A stretch of 20,475 nt of DNA, from IMG/VR virus record IMGVR_UViG_3300021961_000797, positions 1-20,475 of that record; one strand, given 5' to 3'. The stretch is from a virus. The notes beneath the pieces are model-generated. The model worked only from the letters and a program-made list of their open reading frames with translations. It was not told where the DNA came from and did not search any database. The translations under genes and the position numbers were made by a program. Positions 16,198 through 20,475 of this stretch are shown here, one piece after another; position 1 is the first letter of the stretch, and every line of letters begins with the position of its first letter.

Positions 16198-18378
16198 TTA
16201 CTTAATAATTTCGCTAACAAAACCTTTGTTACTATATTTCGCAAAGTTAAGATTTATTTGATTATGTTTTTCAGAAGGTATATTCTTCGTTGATTGATTA
16301 GCCATAATAGCAAACCCAGAACTTACAGTTGCATCATACTTTGTACGATTGTTTATGTCGTAGTTAGCCCAATCAAGCAATGTTCTGTTAAAAAACATAT
16401 TCCCACAGGTTCCAAAGTCAATATTTCCTTGGTCAGTAATAACTCCTACATGATTTTGAATATATGCTTCTATATACTCGGCATGTACTGAAATTACAGA
16501 TGATGAAGATGGAATACCACCTAGCTCTCTTTCAGCTTTTGATAATATATTTTTATGCTTATCTGGCCTATTTAAAGAAAAAGCTCTATAGCCTCTTTCT
16601 TTTAAATAATATAAAAGACGAGGTTTGTTATTCTCTAAAAGAATAGGCATGCCATAGAAATGTAACGCCATCAAAACATCTTCATAAAAAATCTCTGCTG
16701 TCTGAGGTCTAGAAATATATTCAAGAAAAAACATATTTGTCGGAGCATCTTGCATATGGAATTTAGTCATTCCATGAACAGAACCTTTAGAGCCTCCACC
16801 TCCTACCACCCCAGATATATCATACGAGTCACCTCCGAACGACCCAATATGAGCATTTCCTGGATATTTTCTTCCGTTTTTTATTTCAACATTATTCATT
16901 AATTCCCTTGAAGGAATCCAGGACAGAAAAAATCTCCCCTTACTCTCTGGGGTAAATAAAACCTCAGTATCTCTTTGTCCGTTTTTCCAATGAAAATTCC
17001 CCCTAGAAATAGTTGATTTTACAGCAAAAGAATCATTATAATCTATTTGCTCATATATCCGTGTTAAATTAAATATTGTGTTTTTGGATTCATCACGAAA
17101 TGCATGAGACTCTGTTCTTGGAAACTGACGATAAAATTCATTAAGGGCATCTGGGTCGTTTTTAAGACTGTCAACTTCATTTTGCCAGTATTCTATTGCG
17201 CTTTGGTGAATGTAATCACCGTTAATACTGACTATTTGTGATTCTGGTGTTTCTATGACAGGTTGACCATACATATCAATAAAGCCCTCCATGTTCCATT
17301 CCATTGGGATAAACAGATTATACATTCCGCTTTTTGTTTGCCCATTAGAGTTTCTTGTGGTTGGGTCCGAATCGTGGTATAGTTTTTTAAAGTTTTCTCC
17401 GCCTTTGTCTAGCGCATTTGACGTAGAGCCCATCATACACTTACCAATAACCCTACTACCCAACCGCAAACAAGTTTTTGTTACACGCCAGTTATTTAGA
17501 ATATTATCTGGCCTCTCCCATTTACCGCTTTCATCATGCACAAGCAAAGCTAACTTTTCCCCATCATAACTGTTATCCCCTGTATTCTTCCAGTCAATCG
17601 TGGTGTCCAAGCCCTGCAAGTCGCTAGTGATACTTGTATTTGATATTGACTTCCTTGTAAGTTTAGAAGCTGGAACTCGATAAGCAAGCTCCGACTTCGG
17701 TCTATCCATACCATCTTGTATAGGCTTAAAAAAGAATGGGTAGTTGACCGAGATAGGAACAACTTTGTCTGTAAACATTTTTTTAGCATCACTACCTGTT
17801 TTTGATAGGATGCCAAATCTTGAGTCTGATGTTATTGTTGCCTGATTTACTATTTCGGCAGAAGACATGAAAGAAAATCCAGAACGTCTGTTTTTTAAAT
17901 AACACATACCGTAGCATCTATGGTCTGCCTTGCATGCTTCCCAAAAAATAAAAAACACTCTATTGGATTCTCTATACTCTGGCATTCCTACATCAATCTT
18001 TGTCCATTGCAGATACATATAGTGTGTGCCAGTTATGTACACAGGTTTTCCGTTATTCATAAACCAAAAACCATTTTCCCTCTTATCAAACTCATTTTCA
18101 ATATAAGGAACCCAAGTTTCCTTGAATTCTTTATTCATTTCATTCCATTGAAATATAGTTTGTAAAGGCTTTAATGCTTTTGGGTATTCAGAAGCTTCCC
18201 AGTACTGGTCTTTCTTATCAGAAGAACGCTTATATACCTCTTTTGGTTTTTTAGGAAGAGCTATGTTGAGGTTATTTATCTGAACAACATCGCCTATTGT
18301 TCCGTCTTTAGATATGACAATTAAATCCAGGTCTTCATTATAACCATACTTAAATGATTTTTTAGCATTATTAGCCAT
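16198..18378 (-). CDS. terL: Terminase large subunit
   Basis: This is the ATP-driven DNA packaging motor and headful nuclease, 726 residues from the ATG at 18378. In order it has: a beta start (NEDLDLIVISKDGTIGDVVQ); PVYITGTHYMYLQW; a deviant Walker A region KNRRSGFS (162-169); Walker B LALLVHDE (276-283); and the coupling motif GSTSNALDKGG (317-327). The nuclease acids are GGDSYD (D517, D520), LLENN (E582) and YDATVSSG (D682). The frame stays open to a TTG at 18447, adding 23 residues and overlapping the upstream gene. I prefer ATG 18378 because it follows GAAAAGGTGTTA and because homologues as I recall them begin near this point. The classical GK[ST] is absent, so ATP binding probably uses the arginine-rich variant. 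The portal gene follows after two bases. Confidence 0.88.
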   Translation of the reverse strand: MANNAKKSFKYGYNEDLDLIVISKDGTIGDVVQINNLNIALPKKPKEVYKRSSDKKDQYWEASEYPKALKPLQTIFQWNEMNKEFKETWVPYIENEFDKRENGFWFMNNGKPVYITGTHYMYLQWTKIDVGMPEYRESNRVFFIFWEACKADHRCYGMCYLKNRRSGFSFMSSAEIVNQATITSDSRFGILSKTGSDAKKMFTDKVVPISVNYPFFFKPIQDGMDRPKSELAYRVPASKLTRKSISNTSITSDLQGLDTTIDWKNTGDNSYDGEKLALLVHDESGKWERPDNILNNWRVTKTCLRLGSRVIGKCMMGSTSNALDKGGENFKKLYHDSDPTTRNSNGQTKSGMYNLFIPMEWNMEGFIDMYGQPVIETPESQIVSINGDYIHQSAIEYWQNEVDSLKNDPDALNEFYRQFPRTESHAFRDESKNTIFNLTRIYEQIDYNDSFAVKSTISRGNFHWKNGQRDTEVLFTPESKGRFFLSWIPSRELMNNVEIKNGRKYPGNAHIGSFGGDSYDISGVVGGGGSKGSVHGMTKFHMQDAPTNMFFLEYISRPQTAEIFYEDVLMALHFYGMPILLENNKPRLLYYLKERGYRAFSLNRPDKHKNILSKAERELGGIPSSSSVISVHAEYIEAYIQNHVGVITDQGNIDFGTCGNMFFNRTLLDWANYDINNRTKYDATVSSGFAIMANQSTKNIPSEKHNQINLNFAKYSNKGFVSEIIK

Positions 18379-18424
18379 TAACACCTTTTCAGGTATAAAG
18401 TCTTTTAATACAACGCACAAATCA

Positions 18425-18703
18425 TTATTTAGACCTTCTTTCTGCAAATCCTCCTGTTAAGTTTTTCTTTTCTTCTTCTGGGTTTTCTAGCATATTTTTT
18501 TCATTCTCAATCCTATTAAGTATCTCAAAAGCGTCAAATATTGCTAGCTTTTTTGTGGCTGCTGCATTTTTTAATCTATCAGCAGCTAATTCATCGTCAG
18601 GGTCTGGCTTAATTATTTCTTCTTCAGCAACTTTAATTAATTGCTTTACAGCCTCGTGTCCAGCTTGAATAATTCTTTCTTTTATTTCTTTTACTGAATT
18701 CAT
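18425..18703 (-). CDS. Small helical protein upstream of terL, possible terminase small subunit
   Basis: This is a 92-residue protein from the ATG at 18703, which follows the leader TTAAATTAAATAAA. The frame extends to a TTG at 18727, but that would overlap the preceding stop and lacks a leader. The sequence is almost all helix: a first helix (KEIKERIIQAGHEAVKQLIK), an acidic turn (KPDPDDELAADR), a second helix (LKNAAATKKLAIFDAFEILN), then a charged region ending GGFAERRSK. Short helical proteins just upstream of terL are often the small terminase subunit, which recognises phage DNA and forms a ring. No helix-turn-helix can be identified with certainty, so the function is inferred from position and size. 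Confidence 0.55.
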   Translation of the reverse strand: MNSVKEIKERIIQAGHEAVKQLIKVAEEEIIKPDPDDELAADRLKNAAATKKLAIFDAFEILNRIENEKNMLENPEEEKKNLTGGFAERRSK

Positions 18704-18708
18704 TTTAT

Positions 18709-19269
18709 TTAATTTAAAACAGCGCAAATATCTAGCGTTCTCATTCTATAAAGCTTTTTATCGTCTATAGTAAATTCGTATTCGCTGTTTTTAGTGAAAT
18801 TTATTTTACTTCCCTCTTCAACACCCATATTTTTGAGTGTCTGATTCCCATATACTAGGACACCAGTATTGTCTTCAAGCCCTTCTTCATAAAGATACGA
18901 ATTTTCCTTTTGTATTGGCTCAATAAAACAATACTCCCCTACAGAATTCCATCTTTCACCATTGTGATATAAATAAAACTGCCCTTCATCAATAAAATAA
19001 AGTCCGTCTTTAAAATAATTAGGTGATTTTTTAGGCCTCCCTTTCATATCATAATATATCCTGAATATATTGTGGTGTACAATAATAATATCACCGACAG
19101 ATATTGTCCCTTTGTATCTGCCAGGGATATGAGTAATTCGCCCAAGGCGATTCACATGTTTATGATTTTCTAAAGTGGAGTTTACTATAATTTTTTTGCC
19201 TGCAATTTCCACTTCATTTTCATACTCGTCACCAACTGGCTGTATGATGAAGTAATATGGAGAATTCAT
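18709..19269 (-). CDS. GroES-like co-chaperonin with two tandem barrels
   Basis: This is a 186-residue protein from the ATG at 19269, two bases after the previous stop codon. Two halves share one pattern. Half 1 (about 5-101): YYFIIQPVG, then AGKKIIVN, LGRITHIPG, ISVGDIIIVHHNIFR, and DGLYFIDEGQFYLY. Half 2 (about 111-186): GEYCFIEPIQ, then TGVLVYGN, VEEGSKINFTKNSEYEFTID, and KKLYRMRTLDICAVLN. The end closely resembles the GroES C-terminus, where a GD..Vlf....G.e..vdg..Y.vmre.DIlAVi pattern closes the barrel. AGKKIIV and EDNTGVLV are candidate mobile-loop equivalents. Phage co-chaperonins such as T4 gp31 let host GroEL fold the capsid protein; placement next to the packaging and head genes fits that role. 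GroES homology is my own pattern reading, and the duplicated layout recalls plant Cpn20. Confidence 0.65.
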   Translation of the reverse strand: MNSPYYFIIQPVGDEYENEVEIAGKKIIVNSTLENHKHVNRLGRITHIPGRYKGTISVGDIIIVHHNIFRIYYDMKGRPKKSPNYFKDGLYFIDEGQFYLYHNGERWNSVGEYCFIEPIQKENSYLYEEGLEDNTGVLVYGNQTLKNMGVEEGSKINFTKNSEYEFTIDDKKLYRMRTLDICAVLN

Positions 19270-19270
19270 G

Positions 19271-19495
19271 CTAAAAATGAATATTATACTCTATAGAAAC
19301 AGGTATATTTTTATTAAATTCTTTCCAAAGAAAAACCTCATTATCTTTTTCAATATATATTAAAAAAGATTCTTTTTCTTTGTTAAAATCAATGAGATGA
19401 ATAACATAGCTTCCATTAAGGACATCTTGTCCTAAAATGTAATGCATCGCACTTCCTTTATAGTCTGCCCCTATGGATATTTTACGAATTTCCAT
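19271..19495 (-). CDS. Small conserved-type phage protein of unknown function
   Basis: This is a 74-residue protein beginning MEIRKISIGADYKGSAMHYI. It alternates strands and turns (LGQDVLNGSYVIHLIDF, ESFLIYIEKDNEVFLWKEFN) and ends PVSIEYNIHF, suggesting a compact all-beta fold. I recall short proteins with the same start and end in Bacteroidetes and marine phages, always without assigned function. Its ATG at 19495 lies inside the end of the upstream gene (14-base overlap, different frame), and the next gene starts one base after its stop. That indicates translational coupling in a small-gene cluster just before the packaging genes. Confidence 0.6.
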   Translation of the reverse strand: MEIRKISIGADYKGSAMHYILGQDVLNGSYVIHLIDFNKEKESFLIYIEKDNEVFLWKEFNKNIPVSIEYNIHF

Positions 19496-19760
19496 TATTA
19501 TCAGAGGCTAAAGTAAGCTCGCCAGTTTCCAAATTTATGCTCCCCTTGCCATGTTCTTTTTCAAGCTCAATCATAATGGATTGTAAGCTTTCCCCAAGTT
19601 CATGCAATCTATGCAAGGCTAAATGCTTTTGGGCCTCTAGAGCGCCAATTTCGAGCTGAAGGTTTGATTGATTTGTTCTTATCTGACGAATTTGATTAAG
19701 AATTTTTTCGTCAATTTGAACCGTTGCTTGGACAGAAATGTCCTTTACTGATTTTGCCAT
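19482..19760 (-). CDS. Small coiled-coil phage protein of unknown function
   Basis: This is a 92-residue protein, MAKSVKDISVQATVQIDEKI at the start. Residues about 18-68 form one continuous amphipathic helix (QIRQIRTNQSNLQLEIGALE, then AQKHLALHRLHELGESLQSI), likely a coiled coil. The end has KGSINLETGEL, a short beta-hairpin tail I have seen in other small phage proteins of this type. No DNA-binding or catalytic motif is visible. It begins after a 70-base AT-rich spacer with a promoter-like box, so it may be the first gene of the transcript that includes the co-chaperonin-like, terminase and portal genes. Confidence 0.55.
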   Translation of the reverse strand: MAKSVKDISVQATVQIDEKILNQIRQIRTNQSNLQLEIGALEAQKHLALHRLHELGESLQSIMIELEKEHGKGSINLETGELTLASDNNGNS

Positions 19761-19800
19761 TTTTTAATTTAAATTAATTTTTTTTAACTATTATTTTATA

Positions 19801-19819
19801 ATATTTGCAATACAAATAT
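19801..19819. repeat. Short inverted repeat in the spacer before 19760
   Basis: ATATTTG, five bases (CAATA), CAAATAT: a perfect 7-bp inverted repeat in an otherwise simple AT-rich spacer. It overlaps the TATATTTG box, so it could be an operator-like site. It is too AT-rich, and lacks a T-tract, to be a convincing terminator. Confidence 0.35.
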
Positions 19820-19820
19820 A
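19813..19820 (-). promoter_or_regulatory. Candidate -7 box (TATATTTG) in the 70-base spacer
   Basis: On the minus strand the spacer reads TATATTTGTATTGC, with an exact TAnnTTTG at 19820-19813. A TTG lies 15 bases upstream, inside the end of the previous gene, shorter than the reported 17-23 spacing. The ATG at 19760 is 52 bases downstream. The same 11-base core recurs at 2431-2441. Confidence 0.35.
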
Positions 19821-19830
19821 CGAATTAATC

Positions 19831-20154
19831 TTAAGCAATGGTTATGGTCATAGATTTAGGGGTAATTAAGTCTTCAATCTGTAAAGCAATGTTAGCTTCA
19901 ATAGACGCAACTTGCTCATCGCCCATAGTTGCTTTTGTCCAAGCTACTACTTCTTCATTAGTAAGTTCATCAAATGGTATGAAGTCAGTAATACCACTAG
20001 TATCTAAAACCTGAGTTCCAATATTGGTTGCGCTGACATTAGCATCTTCATCTTTACCTGTTACTATCCAGTGTACGTTATACACAACATCTGTGTAATC
20101 TCCATCTGTAGGGTAAACGTCTACAGTTTTGCAATTCCAATCGTAAGTAATCAT
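19831..20154 (-). CDS. Small conserved-type phage protein of unknown function
   Basis: This is a 107-residue protein starting MITYDWNCKTVDVYPTDGDY. It has a beta-rich first half (VVYNVHWIVTGKDEDANVSA) and a helical second half (FDELTNEEVVAWTKATMGDE, then VASIEANIALQIEDLITPKS). This layout (a Trp-centred strand, then an F-x-E-LTxEEVxxW helix) is one I recall from short uncharacterised proteins in many marine and cyanobacterial phages, often near tail genes. The acidic character and lack of membrane or enzyme motifs fit a structural accessory or assembly protein, but no role is assigned. It starts 22 bases after the upstream structural gene. Confidence 0.55.
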   Translation of the reverse strand: MITYDWNCKTVDVYPTDGDYTDVVYNVHWIVTGKDEDANVSATNIGTQVLDTSGITDFIPFDELTNEEVVAWTKATMGDEQVASIEANIALQIEDLITPKSMTITIA

Positions 20155-20176
20155 AGTTTATTTTTTTATTTATTGT

Positions 20177-20475
20177 TTATATACAGTTTGTTATAGCTGT
20201 TACTTTTCCACTTGCTCCGGTTGTATAAGCTATTGATGTTGATCCGCTAGTTGCTTTTCTATTTCCAGCGCCTATTGTTACTGTTCCCGCTGCGTTAGTG
20301 TAAACAAAATCATTTACAGCAGGCAACGCTCCAGTTCCATTATGATAGTAAGTTGTAATTACTGTTCCATTTTTACAAGCTCCATTACCAGTGTTGTAAG
20401 ATGTAAAGTCTGAAGAAAAAGCAGTTGGGCCAGCGCTAGCTCCATAAAAATCATTCATTGAAATAGTGCCACTTG
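20177..20475 (-). CDS. C-terminal end of a probable phage structural protein (runs off right edge)
   Basis: An ATG at 20458 gives 93 residues, but the frame stays open to the window edge: five codons upstream read SGTIS, giving SGTISMNDFYGASAG. An 'IS-x-x-DFYGA' stretch preceded by SG is, as I recall, an internal motif in phage tail and adhesin-like proteins, so the true start is probably beyond the window. The rest is Gly/Thr/Ser/Ala rich beta sequence with few charges (NDFVYTNAAGTVTIGAG, then TTGASGKVTAITNC), typical of tail fibre or spike ends. It ends NCI followed by TAA. A short standalone protein starting at 20458 remains possible. Confidence 0.55.
   Translation of the reverse strand, partial: SGTISMNDFYGASAGPTAFSSDFTSYNTGNGACKNGTVITTYYHNGTGALPAVNDFVYTNAAGTVTIGAGNRKATSGSTSIAYTTGASGKVTAITNCI

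Noticed and set aside
18379-18447. A TTG start for the large terminase at 18447, preceded by AGGAGG (18455-18450 on the minus strand)
   Set aside because: The AGGAGG is only two bases from the TTG, too close to act, and it encodes part of the preceding protein (Thr-Gly-Gly). Other genes here use A/T-rich leaders and ATG; ATG 18378 fits the usual N-terminus better.
18704-18727. A TTG start at 18727 for the small helical protein upstream of the terminase
   Set aside because: It would overlap the end of the upstream gene and adds MRCFKLNK, encoded by that gene's stop region; the ATG at 18703 has a typical TAAATAAA leader.
1-20475. tRNA genes, CRISPR arrays, insertion sequences or attachment sites
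   Set aside because: Spacers are too short (about 80 bases at most) to hold them, and no cloverleaf, regularly spaced repeats, transposase or integrase was seen.

Overview
This window is a contiguous piece of the structural (virion) module of a tailed phage. It is AT-rich, all genes lie on the minus strand, and they are tightly packed, with spacers of 1 to about 80 bases and several stop/start junctions. Transcription runs from high to low coordinates. Starts mostly follow A/T-rich leaders rather than Shine-Dalgarno sequences. Four of the longer spacers carry the box TAnnTTTG, the -7 element typical of Bacteroidetes. This points to a phage of a Bacteroidetes host, possibly a marine flavobacterium. 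Portal, ring and stabilisation proteins look like those of short-tailed (podovirus-type, crAss-like or related) phages. Host and lineage are inferences from family recall and motifs, not from a search.

In order of transcription: (1) 20475-19271, the end of a probable structural protein that runs off the right edge, then three small conserved-looking phage proteins. (2) 19269-16198, a protein that reads as two tandem GroES-like barrels, a small helical protein next to the terminase (possible small subunit), and the large terminase. (3) 16195-11067, portal, acidic scaffold-like protein and major capsid protein, closed by a terminator. (4) 10991-10221, one unassigned head-associated gene closed by a second, strong terminator that overlaps a promoter-like sequence. 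(5) 10138-2448, two ring/tail-tubular proteins, a 1748-residue tail stabilisation ('muzzle') protein, and a separate gene for what is normally that protein's C-terminal module. (6) 2409-1, two helical proteins that are probably internal or ejected virion proteins; the second runs off the left edge.

The most unusual part is the distal tail protein. After its conserved propeller-like region it has about 600 extra residues: Ig-like segments, a Big_9/cadherin-like domain, and a C-terminal von Willebrand A-like domain with an intact DxTxS metal-site motif. It then stops, and the conserved C-terminal module restarts one base later in another frame. The tandem GroES-like protein beside the packaging genes is the second notable item.

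No tRNA, CRISPR array, insertion sequence, reverse transcriptase/diversity-generating element or plus-strand gene could be supported. No spacer exceeds 300 bases.
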